Source: Halomonas sp. A40-4 (GTDB lineage Bacteria > Pseudomonadota > Gammaproteobacteria > Pseudomonadales > Halomonadaceae). From it: a DNA stretch of 64,000 nucleotides. The stretch is from contig NZ_CP065230.1 of the NCBI RefSeq assembly GCF_015767635.1, forward strand, positions 1,054,001 to 1,118,000, read 5' to 3'. Positions 7,304-17,012 of the stretch are shown here, one piece after another (position 1 is the first letter of the stretch; each line of letters starts with the position of its first letter). The position numbers and the translations under genes were made by a program. The notes below the pieces were generated by a model. It saw only the letters and a program-made list of their open reading frames with translations. It made no database searches and was not told the DNA's origin.

Positions 7304-9226
7304 ATGAGCATCTTTGATCACGTTCAAGACCGTTTTGCCCGCGTTCAGCAAGAAGACATGAGCCTTGAGGAGTACCTGGCGCTTTGTCGCCGCGACTCCA
7401 AGGCCTACGCCAGCGCGGCCGAGCGCCTGCTGGAAGCCATTGGTGAGCCTGAGGTCATCGACACCGCCAAGGACTCGCGTCTCTCGCGCATTTTTTCCAA
7501 TAAAGTCATTCGGCGCTATCCCGCGTTCGCCGAGTTCCACGGTATGGAAGAAGCCATCGAACAGATCGTGGCTTACTTTCGACATGCGGCCCAGGGGCTT
7601 GAAGAGCGTAAACAGATTCTCTACCTGCTGGGGCCGGTGGGCGGGGGTAAATCGTCGCTGGCGGAGCGCCTCAAACTGTTGATGGAACGGATTCCTTTTT
7701 ATGCCATTAAAGGCTCGCCGGTGTACGAATCACCGCTTGGCCTGTTTTCGCCGGAAGAAGACGGCGAGCTGCTCGAAAAAGAGTACGGCATTCCTCAACG
7801 CTACCTTAAAAGCGTGATGTCGCCCTGGGCGGCCAAGCGTTTGAAAGAATATGGTGGCGATATTTCCCAGTTCCGGGTCGTGCGATTATACCCGTCACGG
7901 CTTAACCAGATCGCCATCTCCAAAACCGAACCCGGTGATGAGAACAACCAGGATATTTCGTCCCTGGTCGGCAAGGTCGACATTCGCCAGCTGGAGCTTT
8001 ATTCCCAGGATGATCCGGATGCCTACAGCTTTTCCGGTGGCCTGTGCCGTGCCAACCAGGGGTTGATGGAATTCGTCGAGATGTTCAAGGCACCCATCAA
8101 GGTGCTGCACCCGCTGCTGACCGCTACCCAGGAAGGCAACTACAACCCCACCGAGGGCATGGGCGCGATCCCCTTCGACGGTGTGATCCTGGCCCACTCC
8201 AACGAATCCGAGTGGCAGGCATTCCGCAATAACCGCAACAACGAGGCGTTTCTTGACCGGGTGTATATCGTCAAGGTGCCTTACTGCCTGCGGGTAACCG
8301 AAGAAATCAAGATTTACCAGAAACTGCTCGAAGACTCGTCGCTTAACGCCGCGCCCTGCGCGCCTGATACGCTACGCATGCTGGCGCAATTCTCGGTGCT
8401 TTCGCGGTTGAAAGTGCCCGAAAACTCAAGCATCTACTCGAAGATGCGCGTCTACGATGGCGAAAATCTCAAGGATACCGACCCGCGAGCCAAGTCGATT
8501 CAGGAATATCGCGACGCCGCCGGGGTGGATGAAGGTATGCAGGGGCTATCAACCCGCTTTGCCTTCAAGATTCTCTCCAAGGTGTTCAACTTTGATGGCA
8601 CGGAAACGGCGGCCAACCCCGTGCATTTGCTTTACGTGCTGGAACAGGCACTCGAGCGCGAACAGCTGCCGTCGGAAGTATTCGAACGCTACATCGGCTT
8701 TATCAAGGAGTTTCTGGCCCCGCGCTACGTCGAGTTTATCGGCAAGGAAATCCAGACCGCTTACCTGGAGTCCTACAGCGAGTACGGGCAGAATATTTTT
8801 GACCGCTATGTCACCTATGCAGACTTCTGGATTCAGGATCAGGAATACCGCGACCCTGATACCGGTGAGCTGTTCGACCGTCAGGCGCTCAACGAAGACC
8901 TGGAAAAAATCGAGAAACCGGCGGGTATCTCCAATCCCAAGGACTTCCGCCATGAAGTGGTCAATTTCGTGCTGCGTGCCCGCGCGCAAAATAACGGCAT
9001 GAACCCCAGCTGGCAGTCTTATGAAAAGCTCAAAGGCGTGATCGAACACAAGATGTTCGCCAACACCGAAGAACTGCTGCCGGTGATCTCCTTCAATGCC
9101 AAGGCGTCGAAGTCGGATCAGAAAAAGCACGAAGACTTTGTCGCGCGAATGGTGGATCGTGGCTACACCGAAAAACAGGTGCGGCTACTCTCCGAGTGGT
9201 ACCTGCGCGTACGCAAGTCCCAGTAG
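7304..9226 (+). CDS. prkA: PrkA-family serine protein kinase / AAA protein
   Basis: The 640-residue product matches E. coli YeaG (644). It has an AAA-type P-loop, GPVGGGKSS, at residues 110-118 and the conserved C-terminal PrkA region. The family is linked to nitrogen starvation and stationary-phase stress and works with YeaH and SpoVR, which follow directly. The start at 7304 is chosen over the upstream in-frame codon because CAGGAGAG precedes it and the conserved N-terminus MSIFDHVQ begins there. The gene is the first of a three-gene operon. Confidence 0.95.
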   Translation: MSIFDHVQDRFARVQQEDMSLEEYLALCRRDSKAYASAAERLLEAIGEPEVIDTAKDSRLSRIFSNKVIRRYPAFAEFHGMEEAIEQIVAYFRHAAQGLEERKQILYLLGPVGGGKSSLAERLKLLMERIPFYAIKGSPVYESPLGLFSPEEDGELLEKEYGIPQRYLKSVMSPWAAKRLKEYGGDISQFRVVRLYPSRLNQIAISKTEPGDENNQDISSLVGKVDIRQLELYSQDDPDAYSFSGGLCRANQGLMEFVEMFKAPIKVLHPLLTATQEGNYNPTEGMGAIPFDGVILAHSNESEWQAFRNNRNNEAFLDRVYIVKVPYCLRVTEEIKIYQKLLEDSSLNAAPCAPDTLRMLAQFSVLSRLKVPENSSIYSKMRVYDGENLKDTDPRAKSIQEYRDAAGVDEGMQGLSTRFAFKILSKVFNFDGTETAANPVHLLYVLEQALEREQLPSEVFERYIGFIKEFLAPRYVEFIGKEIQTAYLESYSEYGQNIFDRYVTYADFWIQDQEYRDPDTGELFDRQALNEDLEKIEKPAGISNPKDFRHEVVNFVLRARAQNNGMNPSWQSYEKLKGVIEHKMFANTEELLPVISFNAKASKSDQKKHEDFVARMVDRGYTEKQVRLLSEWYLRVRKSQ

Positions 9227-9251
9227 CGGATGCGCTTAAAAAGGAGGTCAT

Positions 9252-10541
9252 ATGACCTACTTCATCGATCGCAGGCCCAATGCCAAGCACAAGAGTGCGG
9301 TCAATCGGCAACGCTTTCTGGAGCGCTATCGCAAGCATATCAAGCGTTCCGTGGAAGAAGCCGTCAACCGCCGCTCGATCACCGACATGGAGCGGGGCGA
9401 GAAGGTATCGATCCCCACCAAGGATATCTCCGAGCCGGTGTTTCAGCACGGACCGGGCGGGGCGCGTGAAATCGTCTCGCCTGGCAACAAGGAGTTTCTG
9501 GCGGGCGATAAAATCCATCGTCCGCCCGGACAGGGCGGCGGCAGCGGCTCCGGTGAAGGCAACGCTTCCAATCAGGGGGAAGGCACCGATGAATTTGCCT
9601 TCACCCTGAGTCGTGAAGAGTTTCTGGAATTTGTCTTTGATGGGCTGGAACTGCCTCACCTTCAACGAAAGCCGCTCAAGTCGCTGCAGGAAATCAAGAT
9701 GGTGCGCGCAGGCCTGGCGAGGGACGGGGTGCCTTCGCGCATCAGTATTACCCGCTCGATGCGTGAAGCCTATGCCCGGCGTATCGCCATGCGCGCGCCT
9801 ATCAAGCGCGCCCTGCGAGAAGCTCAGCAGGCACTCGAGGCCGAGGAGCGTAAAGACCCGGTGCTGCGTAACCCCGCTCGCATCACTGAACTGAAAGCCG
9901 AGATCGAGCGCCTGGAAAAACGCATCGAAGCGGTGCCGTTCATCGACACCTACGATCTGCGCTATCACCAGCTGGCCGCTCAGCCACAGCCCTCAAGCCA
10001 GGCGGTGATGTTCTGTGTCATGGATGTTTCGGGTTCGATGACCCAGAACCACAAGGACATCGCCAAGCGGTTTTTCCTGCTGCTGTATCTGTTTCTGGAA
10101 AAACACTATGAGAAAGTCGAGCTTGTGTTTGTCCGCCACCACACCGCCGCCCGGGAAGTCAGCGAAGAGGAGTTCTTCTACTCGAGGGAAACCGGCGGCA
10201 CCATCGTGTCCAGTGCGCTTACTCTGGTCAAGAAGATCATCGACAAGCGGTACCCGGCAGAGCAGTGGAATCTGTATGTCGCACAGGCCTCCGACGGCGA
10301 CAACTGGGATGATGATTCAAACGTGTGCCGCGACTTGCTGGTCAAGCAGCTGATGCCGCAGCTCCAGTACTATGCCTATGTGGAAATCACCCCCCACGAC
10401 CATCAGTCGCTCTGGCAGGAATATGAGGCCGTAGCCGCTCGTTTTCCCGAACAATTTGCCATGCGCCAGATAGTCGAGGCTGGGGATATTTACCCCGTCT
10501 TCCGTGAACTGTTCAAGCGTCGCTTGAGTCAGCAGCACTGA
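9252..10541 (+). CDS. yeaH: YeaH/YhbH family protein (DUF444)
   Basis: This 429-residue protein of the DUF444 family has a Gly/Ser-rich segment near residue 90-105 and a C-terminal von Willebrand A-like domain with the MIDAS-type sequence DVSGS at 258-262. A near-perfect Shine-Dalgarno (AAGGAGGT) ends 4 bases before the ATG. It is 25 bases after prkA and is a known partner of that kinase in stress survival; its molecular activity is unknown. Confidence 0.94.
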   Translation: MTYFIDRRPNAKHKSAVNRQRFLERYRKHIKRSVEEAVNRRSITDMERGEKVSIPTKDISEPVFQHGPGGAREIVSPGNKEFLAGDKIHRPPGQGGGSGSGEGNASNQGEGTDEFAFTLSREEFLEFVFDGLELPHLQRKPLKSLQEIKMVRAGLARDGVPSRISITRSMREAYARRIAMRAPIKRALREAQQALEAEERKDPVLRNPARITELKAEIERLEKRIEAVPFIDTYDLRYHQLAAQPQPSSQAVMFCVMDVSGSMTQNHKDIAKRFFLLLYLFLEKHYEKVELVFVRHHTAAREVSEEEFFYSRETGGTIVSSALTLVKKIIDKRYPAEQWNLYVAQASDGDNWDDDSNVCRDLLVKQLMPQLQYYAYVEITPHDHQSLWQEYEAVAARFPEQFAMRQIVEAGDIYPVFRELFKRRLSQQH

Positions 10542-10562
10542 CTGACCGTTGAGGAGTGAGCC

Positions 10563-12128
10563 ATGAATGCCACCCGCAAGCCGATTGCGACCGGTTCTGA
10601 CTGGAACTTCAACGTGCTCGAGCGTTTTGACGCCGAGCTTGCCCGGCTCGCCGACGAATACCGGCTGGATACCTATCCCAACCAGATTGAAGTGATCACC
10701 ACCGAGCAGATGATGGATGCCTATGCCAGCGTCGGCATGCCGGTAGGCTATCACCACTGGTCGTTCGGCAAGCAGTTTCTGGCCGTCGAACAGGCCTACA
10801 AGCGCGGCCAGATGGGGCTTGCCTATGAGCTGGTCATCAACTCCAACCCCTGCATCGCCTACCTGATGGAAGAAAATACCCTGATGATGCAGGTGCTGGT
10901 CATGGCGCATGCCTGCTACGGGCATAACTCCTTCTTCAAGGGCAACTACCTGTTTCGCACCTGGACCGATGCGGAGTCCATCGTCGATTATCTGGTGTTT
11001 GCCCGTCAGTACATCGCCCGGTGCGAGGAGCGCCATGGTGTTCAGGCGGTCGAGCAGTTGTTGGATGCCTGCCATGCGCTGCAAAACTATGGAGTGGACC
11101 GTTACAAGCGCCCGTCGCCGATTTCGGCGGAAGAAGAAGCCAAGCGTCAGGACGAACGCGAGGCCTACCTGCAAACCCAGGTGAACCTGCTGTGGCGCAC
11201 GATCCCCGACAGTCCGGAAGGCGTCGAGCCGCTGCCCGGCAGTTTATCGCCTGAAGAAGACGACCCGCTTGGGCTGCATAGCGGCGGCCGTTATCCCTCC
11301 GAACCCCAGGAGAACCTGCTCTACTTTGTCGAGAAGAACGCGCCACTGCTGGCCCCATGGCAGCGCGAAATCGTGCGTATTGTGCGTAAACTGGCGCAGT
11401 ATTTTTATCCCCAGCGGCAAACCCAGGTAATGAACGAAGGCTGGGCGTGCTTCTGGCACTATACCTTGATGAATCGCCTTTACGACGATGGCAATGTCGA
11501 TGAAGGGGTGATGCTCGAGTTTTTACAGTCCCATGCGGCGGTGATCAACCAGCCCGGGTTTGATAGCCCTTACTACAGCGGCATCAACCCCTATGCCCTG
11601 GGCTTCGCCATTTTTATGGATATCAAGCGCATCTGCGAAGCGCCCACTGACGAGGATCGTCGGTGGTTTCCGGATATGGCGGGCTCGCCCTGGCGCGAAA
11701 CGGTTGAATTTGCGATGCGTAACTTCAAGGATGAATCATTTATCCAGCAGTTTTTGTCGCCCAAGGTGATGCGCGATCACAAGCTGTTTCTGGTGGTCGA
11801 CGATGATCAGGAGGAAATGCTGGAGGTGGCGGCCATTCACAACGAACAGGGCTACCGGCGAGTGCGTGATGCGCTGGCCACGCAATATGCACTATCGGTG
11901 CGCGAGCCCAATATTCAGGTCGTGGAAGCGGCCATTCGAGGTGACCGTTCACTCACACTGCACCATGTGCAAGACAGCCGTCGCCCGTTGGCACGCAGCG
12001 TATATCCGGTGATTCGGCATTTGCAGAAGCTATGGGGGTTCCCCGTCCACTTGATCTCCATGGAAGAGGGGCGCGTCACGCGTCGTTACCGCTGGCCGGT
12101 GGAAGAAAGCGCTCAAAGCGAAGAGTGA
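10563..12128 (+). CDS. spoVR: SpoVR-family protein (YcgB-like)
   Basis: This 521-residue member of the SpoVR family was named for spore cortex formation in Bacillus but is widespread in non-sporing proteobacteria, always near prkA/yeaH. The segment NEGWACFWHYTLMNRLYD and the C-terminal region are characteristic. GAGGAG lies 7 bases before the ATG. It is the third gene of the operon, 21 bases after yeaH, and is followed by a terminator. Confidence 0.94.
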   Translation: MNATRKPIATGSDWNFNVLERFDAELARLADEYRLDTYPNQIEVITTEQMMDAYASVGMPVGYHHWSFGKQFLAVEQAYKRGQMGLAYELVINSNPCIAYLMEENTLMMQVLVMAHACYGHNSFFKGNYLFRTWTDAESIVDYLVFARQYIARCEERHGVQAVEQLLDACHALQNYGVDRYKRPSPISAEEEAKRQDEREAYLQTQVNLLWRTIPDSPEGVEPLPGSLSPEEDDPLGLHSGGRYPSEPQENLLYFVEKNAPLLAPWQREIVRIVRKLAQYFYPQRQTQVMNEGWACFWHYTLMNRLYDDGNVDEGVMLEFLQSHAAVINQPGFDSPYYSGINPYALGFAIFMDIKRICEAPTDEDRRWFPDMAGSPWRETVEFAMRNFKDESFIQQFLSPKVMRDHKLFLVVDDDQEEMLEVAAIHNEQGYRRVRDALATQYALSVREPNIQVVEAAIRGDRSLTLHHVQDSRRPLARSVYPVIRHLQKLWGFPVHLISMEEGRVTRRYRWPVEESAQSEE

Positions 12129-12148
12129 CGTCAAGCCAACATGACTGG

Positions 12149-12181
12149 ATGGCAGAGGCGCATGGCGTCTCTGCCATTTTG
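12149..12181 (+). terminator. Terminator of the prkA-yeaH-spoVR operon
   Basis: A 9-bp perfect stem ATGGCAGAG / CTCTGCCAT is followed by TTTTGGTTGTT, 20 bases after the spoVR stop. It also separates the convergent HiPIP gene. Confidence 0.7.
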
Positions 12182-12185
12182 GTTG

Positions 12186-12500
12186 TTAGCCCTGTGCAAC
12201 CCAGGACTGGCACCAGCCCCCTGGCTCAACGCTGTTTTCCGGGAAAAGTTGGCAGCCCTGATTATCGGCGGAGTAGAACATGCAGTTGTCGCACCGCTGG
12301 CCATCTTCGTAGGCCGGGTGATCGCTGGCATCCGCTGCATCCTCCACGTAGCTCAATGCCTGGGCATTGCTTGCCGAAGGGTCCAGGCGTGGCAATGTTT
12401 GTGCAAAGGCGGTTTTGGAAAGGATACCCGCGCCCAGCGGCAGGGCAGCAAGGCTGAGTATGCTGGATCGCATGAAGGCACGTCGGCTTTGGTTAGCCAT
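12186..12500 (-). CDS. hip: High-potential iron-sulfur protein (HiPIP), Tat-exported
   Basis: The 104-residue precursor begins with a twin-arginine signal (SRRAFMRSS, hydrophobic stretch, cleavage near AFAQ at 34). The mature protein has four cysteines in the HiPIP order CDNC...GCQLFPENSVEPGGWC, which hold a high-potential 4Fe-4S cluster. It is a periplasmic one-electron carrier, likely feeding a respiratory oxidase. It is monocistronic and convergent to spoVR. Confidence 0.93.
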   Translation of the reverse strand: MANQSRRAFMRSSILSLAALPLGAGILSKTAFAQTLPRLDPSASNAQALSYVEDAADASDHPAYEDGQRCDNCMFYSADNQGCQLFPENSVEPGGWCQSWVAQG

Positions 12501-12764
12501 GGTTGCTCCTAGTCGTCATTGACTGACGTATTGTCACGGTGTCTGTTATTGACAGTGCTTTTTTTATAAAGCGCTGAATATAATCAGCGCCTATCTGGAT
12601 GCTAGCGGAACTCGTCGTGGAGTGCGAATCACCTGAACAAGGCAGCGACAATCGGTCACGCTGAGAGAACGACTATTTCTAGCACCACTACGCCCACTGC
12701 CAGGGCCCTGTTATACTCGTCCCCTATCAGACCATATCCAACACCCACAGTTCATGAGGGCGCG

Positions 12765-13040
12765 ATGCAAAACGCAGTCATCCTAATCAATACCGAGAAA
12801 GGTCAGGTCAAGGCCGTCGCTGAGCGCCTGGCGGACGTCGACGGTATCAGCGAAGTGTATTCGACCTGCGGTCGCTACGATCTGGTGGCTATCGCACGGA
12901 CTCGCGACTTCGAGAGCCTGGCTGACCTGGTCACCGAACGACTCAATGCCGTAGAAGGCATCAGCGACACGGAAACGCTCAACGCCATGCAGGTACACTC
13001 GCGTCACGATCTGGAAACCATGTTTTCACTGGGTTGGTAA
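12765..13040 (+). CDS. Stand-alone Lrp/AsnC-type ligand-binding (RAM) domain protein
   Basis: The 91-residue protein consists of only the RAM domain of Lrp/AsnC regulators, with the GISEVYSTCGRYDLVAIAR strand-loop-strand and no helix-turn-helix. Such proteins form oligomers that bind amino acids and may modulate Lrp-type regulators. GAGGGCG precedes the ATG. A TATACT hexamer at 12712-12717 is a candidate -10 box without a convincing -35. No operon partner is evident. Confidence 0.85.
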   Translation: MQNAVILINTEKGQVKAVAERLADVDGISEVYSTCGRYDLVAIARTRDFESLADLVTERLNAVEGISDTETLNAMQVHSRHDLETMFSLGW

Positions 13041-13086
13041 CGCGCCCTGTTTGATCAGGGGCTGAATCTAGCGGGTCAGGGGAGTT

Positions 13087-13953
13087 GTGGGATTGGGTAA
13101 GTTACGCTTGGGTTGGCGTCGGCAGGCCAGACGAATAGGGATTCTCGTGCTGTTTGTGGTGCTGGGCGGCGTGCTCTGGCAATACCAGGAGCGCCAGCAT
13201 CAAGATATGTACACTTGGCAGGGCGTACCAACCTGGGAGGCGCTGAGTCTGACTTCATTCCACCGGGTGCTGCGCAACGACGGATACCTGGTCGGCTGGT
13301 CGGACGTTCGCGTCAACCCGCTCTGGGTCAGTTATCAGGTCGCCGCCGTGGACGATACGCGTATAGGATCGCGCCCGGACTTCCGTCCCGACTGGCGGAC
13401 ATTATGGCCGGTGGGTACTGACAGCTATTCCGGCAGCGGCTACGACCGCGGCCATCTGGCTCCCAACTATGCCATTGCCGCCGTTCACGGCCGTAGCGCA
13501 CAGCTCGACACCTTCTACATGAGCAACATGACCCCCCAACGGCCCAATCTGAACCGCCGATTATGGCAGCGTTTGGAAGAAGCGGTCATGGATCATTTCG
13601 CGCCGCGTTTTGATCGCTTGCAAATCATTACCGGCCCCGTCTTTCCTGACAATTTAATGGATAATGTCTTCAATCGTGTGGGCCTGGTCGAAGTGCCCGA
13701 GGCGTTCTACAAGATCATTGTGGCGCCCCACGATGAAGCACCGCTGGCGCTTGCCTTCATCATGCCCCAGGACGTGCGCGGCAACGAGCCGTTGGACGAC
13801 TACCTGGTCAGCATCGATGACATCGAAGCGCGTACCGGCCTGGATTTTTTCCATGAGCTGAATGATAACGTCGAGAGTGTTCTGGAAAGCGAAATCCGTA
13901 CCGACGGCTGGGCACTGGAAGAAGTGGCGAAAAAGCCGGGGCGTTATCAATAA
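13087..13953 (+). CDS. DNA/RNA non-specific endonuclease (NUC family), membrane-anchored
   Basis: A GTG start is preceded by GGGGAG. The 288-residue protein has one N-terminal transmembrane segment (about residues 17-31), then a NUC-type nuclease domain. The catalytic DRGH motif is at 120-123 (general-base His123), followed by the conserved NMTPQRPNLNR segment carrying the Mg-binding Asn. It is expected to act in the periplasm, degrading external or incoming nucleic acid. Confidence 0.88.
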   Translation: MGLGKLRLGWRRQARRIGILVLFVVLGGVLWQYQERQHQDMYTWQGVPTWEALSLTSFHRVLRNDGYLVGWSDVRVNPLWVSYQVAAVDDTRIGSRPDFRPDWRTLWPVGTDSYSGSGYDRGHLAPNYAIAAVHGRSAQLDTFYMSNMTPQRPNLNRRLWQRLEEAVMDHFAPRFDRLQIITGPVFPDNLMDNVFNRVGLVEVPEAFYKIIVAPHDEAPLALAFIMPQDVRGNEPLDDYLVSIDDIEARTGLDFFHELNDNVESVLESEIRTDGWALEEVAKKPGRYQ

Positions 13954-13996
13954 TAAGGGGTAATTTCGGCGTTCAAATGATGCGAGGGCTATTAAA

Positions 13997-14083
13997 TGGT
14001 GCCCAGGAGAGGACTTGAACCTCCACGACCATACGGTCACTAGCACCTGAAGCTAGCGCGTCTACCAATTCCGCCACCTGGGC
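13997..14083 (-). tRNA. tRNA-Leu (CAG), copy 3 in transcription order
   Basis: This is an 87-nt type II tRNA read on the minus strand, beginning GCCCAGGTGGCGGAATTGG and ending with an encoded CCA. The anticodon loop TTCAGGT gives anticodon CAG (codon CUG). The long variable arm and D and T loops are present. Confidence 0.97.
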
Positions 14084-14116
14084 GCATCATATTGTCACTT
14101 GCGGGCTGTGTTCGAT

Positions 14117-14203
14117 TGGTGCCCAGGAGAGGACTTGAACCTCCACGACCATACGGTCACTAGCACCTGAAGCTAGCGCGTCTACCAATTCCGCCACCTG
14201 GGC
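14117..14203 (-). tRNA. tRNA-Leu (CAG), copy 2
   Basis: It is identical in sequence to the copy at 13997-14083, with encoded CCA and anticodon CAG. Only 33 bases separate the two, which implies a common transcript. Confidence 0.97.
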
Positions 14204-14260
14204 GAACACAACGTTTCAACACCAATCAGCCTTGTGGAAAGGGGATAACACAAGTTTGAT

Positions 14261-14347
14261 TGGTGCCCAGAAGAGGACTTGAACCTCCACGACCATACGG
14301 TCACTAGCACCTGAAGCTAGCGCGTCTACCAATTCCGCCATCTGGGC
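14261..14347 (-). tRNA. tRNA-Leu (CAG), copy 1 (promoter-proximal)
   Basis: It has the same anticodon and length as the other two. It differs at two paired acceptor-stem positions: the seventh base pair is A-U instead of G-C. This is a compensatory change that keeps the stem intact, so the gene should be functional. Confidence 0.97.
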
Positions 14348-14358
14348 AAGTGGCGCGT

Positions 14359-14386
14359 ATGATACCCGTGTATTGGCTAAATGCAA
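14359..14386 (-). promoter_or_regulatory. Promoter of the tRNA-Leu cluster
   Basis: On the minus strand TTGCAT (-35), 16 bases, and TATCAT (-10) lie just upstream of the first tRNA gene. No other promoter-like sequence separates the three copies. Confidence 0.65.
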
Positions 14387-14438
14387 GCATTAGACAGGGG
14401 TTTTTGACGTCTAAATACGAGAATCGTTGCCAAGGTGG

Positions 14439-14467
14439 TTGGGTGATGGGCGTCACAGCGCTATAAT
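14439..14467 (+). promoter_or_regulatory. Sigma-70 promoter of rnr
   Basis: TTGGGT and a perfect TATAAT are separated by 17 bases. The expected transcription start falls at about 14474, where an ATG begins, giving a possible leaderless short frame before rnr. Confidence 0.65.
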
Positions 14468-14473
14468 GCGCCT

Positions 14474-14596
14474 ATGACCAAACAAAATATGAAATTTTTC
14501 AGCCGAGTGAACGCTGAAAGCCCTCATCCGCGGCATGCAATGCACGCGCTTTTTTTACGCCTCCCGCCAACGCAAGCAAGGATGTTGATCGCATGA
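14474..14596 (+). CDS. Possible 40-residue leader peptide upstream of rnr
   Basis: An ATG seven bases after the TATAAT box opens 40 codons ending in TGA at 14594-14596, which overlaps the rnr ATG in the arrangement ATGA. If translated leaderlessly it would couple rnr translation to its own. Codon use is mixed and the peptide (MTKQNMKFFSRVNAESPH...) is not recognised, so it may be fortuitous. Confidence 0.3.
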   Translation: MTKQNMKFFSRVNAESPHPRHAMHALFLRLPPTQARMLIA

Positions 14597-17010
14597 AGTA
14601 CTGGACATTGAATGATGATCCGCACGCCGAGCGCGAGGCGCATAAGTACGATAATCCCGCGCCGAGCCGTGAGTATCTACTGGCGGCGCTGGAACAGCAC
14701 GGTAAACCGGTTACCCACGAAGACATGAGCCAACTGCTGGGGCTGGAAGACGAAGACCACCATGAGGCAGTGCGCCGTCGGCTGGCTGCCATGGAACGCG
14801 ACGGCCAGGTGCTGCGTGACCGTCGAGGGGCCTATGCGCTGATCAACAAGCTCGACCTTATCAAGGGTAAGGTGCTTGGCCATCGTGACGGCTTCGGTTT
14901 TCTATTGCGCGACGACGGCAAGAAGCCGGACCTGGTATTGCCGCCGCGCCAGATGCGTCGTGTGTTCCACGGTGACCATGTACTGGTGAGAATCAGTGGC
15001 CGTGACCGCCGTGGTCGCGACGAAGCCACCATTGCCGATGTCATCTCCCGTAATACGCAGACCATTGTGGGTGTTTACCGCAGCAATACCCCGGAATTCG
15101 GCATATTGATTCCCGAAAATCCGCGCATTACCCAGGAAGTGATTATCCCCCACAGCGCCTGCAGCGGTGCTAAAGACGGACAGGTCATTTCAGCCAAGAT
15201 CGTCAAGCAGCCTGAAACCCGGGTACAGCCAGTGGGCGAGGTGATTGAAGTACTCGGCGAGCGCATGGACCCGGGGATGGAAATCGATATCGCCATTCGC
15301 AGCTATGAGATTCCTGCCGAATTTCCGCCGGAAGTGCTGGATCAGACAAGTGGGATATCGGCAGAGGTGCTTGAAGACGATAAGCAGAACCGGGTCGACC
15401 TGCGTGACACGCCACTGGTCACCATCGATGATGAATCTGCCAAGGATTTCGACGATGCGGTCTGCGCCTGGAAGACCAAGTCGGGCAGTTGGAAGCTGCT
15501 GGTGGCTATCGCAGACGTTTCGCACTATGTTCGCCCCGGCGCGCCGCTTGACGACGAAGCTCGCAAACGGGGCAACTCGGTTTACTTCCCGGGTCAGGTG
15601 GTTCCCATGCTGCCTGAGCTGCTTTCCAATGGTCTGTGCTCGCTAAATCCGCACGTTGATCGTCTGGTGATGGTTTGCGAGATGAATATCTCGAAAACCG
15701 GCGCCATCAGCCGCTACCGTTTTTACGAAGCGGTGATGAACTCGCATGCACGCCTTACCTATAACAAGGTGGCCGCGATACTGGACAAGGAAAGCGAAGA
15801 AGGCAAGGCGCTACGCGATGAGTACTCGAAACTCGTCAAACCGCTGGAAAACCTACATGAGCTCTACCAGCTGCTGCGCGAAGCCCGTGAAGAACGCGGC
15901 GCGATTGACTTTGATACCACTGAAACGGCGATCATCTTCAACGACGAGCGCAAGATCGAGAAAATCGTCCCGCGCAGCCGTAACGATGCGCACAAGATGA
16001 TCGAAGAGTGCATGCTGGCGGCCAACGTCGCCACGGCACGCTTCCTGGATAAGCACGACCTGCCCGCGCTGTACCGTATTCACGAACGGCCGACGCCGGA
16101 AAGGCTCGATAAACTACGCCTCTTCTTGAACGAGCTGGGGCTCTCCCTGGGCGGTGGCGATACGCCAACGCCACAGGACTACCAGGCGTTGCGTGAGACG
16201 ATTACCGGCCGTTCCGACTTCGATATCATCCAGACGGTCATGCTGCGCTCGATGAATCAGGCGGTGTATTCACCGCAGAACGAAGGGCACTTCGGCTTGG
16301 CCTATCAGGCCTATGCGCACTTTACTTCGCCGATTCGCCGCTATCCCGACCTGCTGGTCCATCGGGCGATTCGGTCGGTGATTCGCGGGCCGCGCCAGAC
16401 CAATACCGTGCTGCGGGTCGAAGGCGCCCCGGTCGAGCCGCCGAGCAAGTGGTGCCCATACACCTTCGAGCAGATGCTCGAGCTGGGTGAACACTGCTCC
16501 ATGACCGAGCGCCGCGCCGACGACGCCACCCGCGACGTGGAAAGCTGGCTCAAGTGCGAGTTCATGTCCGACAAGCTGGGCGAAACTTTCGACGGCACCA
16601 TTGCCTCGGTCACCCAGTTCGGCCTGTTCGTCCGCCTCGACGCGTTCTATGTGGAAGGCCTGGTGCACGTCACCTCGCTGCCATCGGACTACTATCACTA
16701 CGAAGCGGAAAAACACCGTCTGAAAGGCGAGCGCACCGGCACGACCTATCGCCTGGGCGATGGTTTGAGCGTTCAGGTGGCCCGCGTGGACATGGATGAC
16801 CGTAAAATCGATTTTGCTCTGGCCGACGAGAAGCCGCGCCCGCGCCGCCAGCCGCGTAAAAAGCCGTCCACCGAAGGGGGCAAAGCGACTGGCAAGGGCG
16901 ACAATGAAAAGTCGGGCAAGGATAAGCCTGGCAAGGATAAACCCGATACGCGTCGTGGACCTCGACGCACGCGCAAAGGCCCGCGCAAGCCATCACCGAA
17001 CAAGGGTTGA
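14593..17010 (+). CDS. rnr: Ribonuclease R
   Basis: The 805-residue 3'-5' exoribonuclease has an N-terminal winged-helix region, cold-shock domains, the RNB catalytic domain with the aspartate cluster DDESAKDFDDAV (near residues 278-289), an S1 domain (around 655-735) and a Lys/Arg-rich C-terminal tail typical of RNase R. It degrades structured RNA, takes part in RNA quality control with tmRNA and is cold- and stress-induced. AAGGATG lies before the ATG. It is followed 2 bases later by rlmB, the usual gammaproteobacterial order. Confidence 0.96.
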   Translation: MKYWTLNDDPHAEREAHKYDNPAPSREYLLAALEQHGKPVTHEDMSQLLGLEDEDHHEAVRRRLAAMERDGQVLRDRRGAYALINKLDLIKGKVLGHRDGFGFLLRDDGKKPDLVLPPRQMRRVFHGDHVLVRISGRDRRGRDEATIADVISRNTQTIVGVYRSNTPEFGILIPENPRITQEVIIPHSACSGAKDGQVISAKIVKQPETRVQPVGEVIEVLGERMDPGMEIDIAIRSYEIPAEFPPEVLDQTSGISAEVLEDDKQNRVDLRDTPLVTIDDESAKDFDDAVCAWKTKSGSWKLLVAIADVSHYVRPGAPLDDEARKRGNSVYFPGQVVPMLPELLSNGLCSLNPHVDRLVMVCEMNISKTGAISRYRFYEAVMNSHARLTYNKVAAILDKESEEGKALRDEYSKLVKPLENLHELYQLLREAREERGAIDFDTTETAIIFNDERKIEKIVPRSRNDAHKMIEECMLAANVATARFLDKHDLPALYRIHERPTPERLDKLRLFLNELGLSLGGGDTPTPQDYQALRETITGRSDFDIIQTVMLRSMNQAVYSPQNEGHFGLAYQAYAHFTSPIRRYPDLLVHRAIRSVIRGPRQTNTVLRVEGAPVEPPSKWCPYTFEQMLELGEHCSMTERRADDATRDVESWLKCEFMSDKLGETFDGTIASVTQFGLFVRLDAFYVEGLVHVTSLPSDYYHYEAEKHRLKGERTGTTYRLGDGLSVQVARVDMDDRKIDFALADEKPRPRRQPRKKPSTEGGKATGKGDNEKSGKDKPGKDKPDTRRGPRRTRKGPRKPSPNKG

Positions 17011-17012
17011 GC

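Noticed and set aside
13997-14347. The three tRNA-Leu copies as an assembly duplication
   Set aside because: The spacers differ in length and sequence, and the third copy carries a compensatory acceptor-stem change, so they are genuine separate genes.
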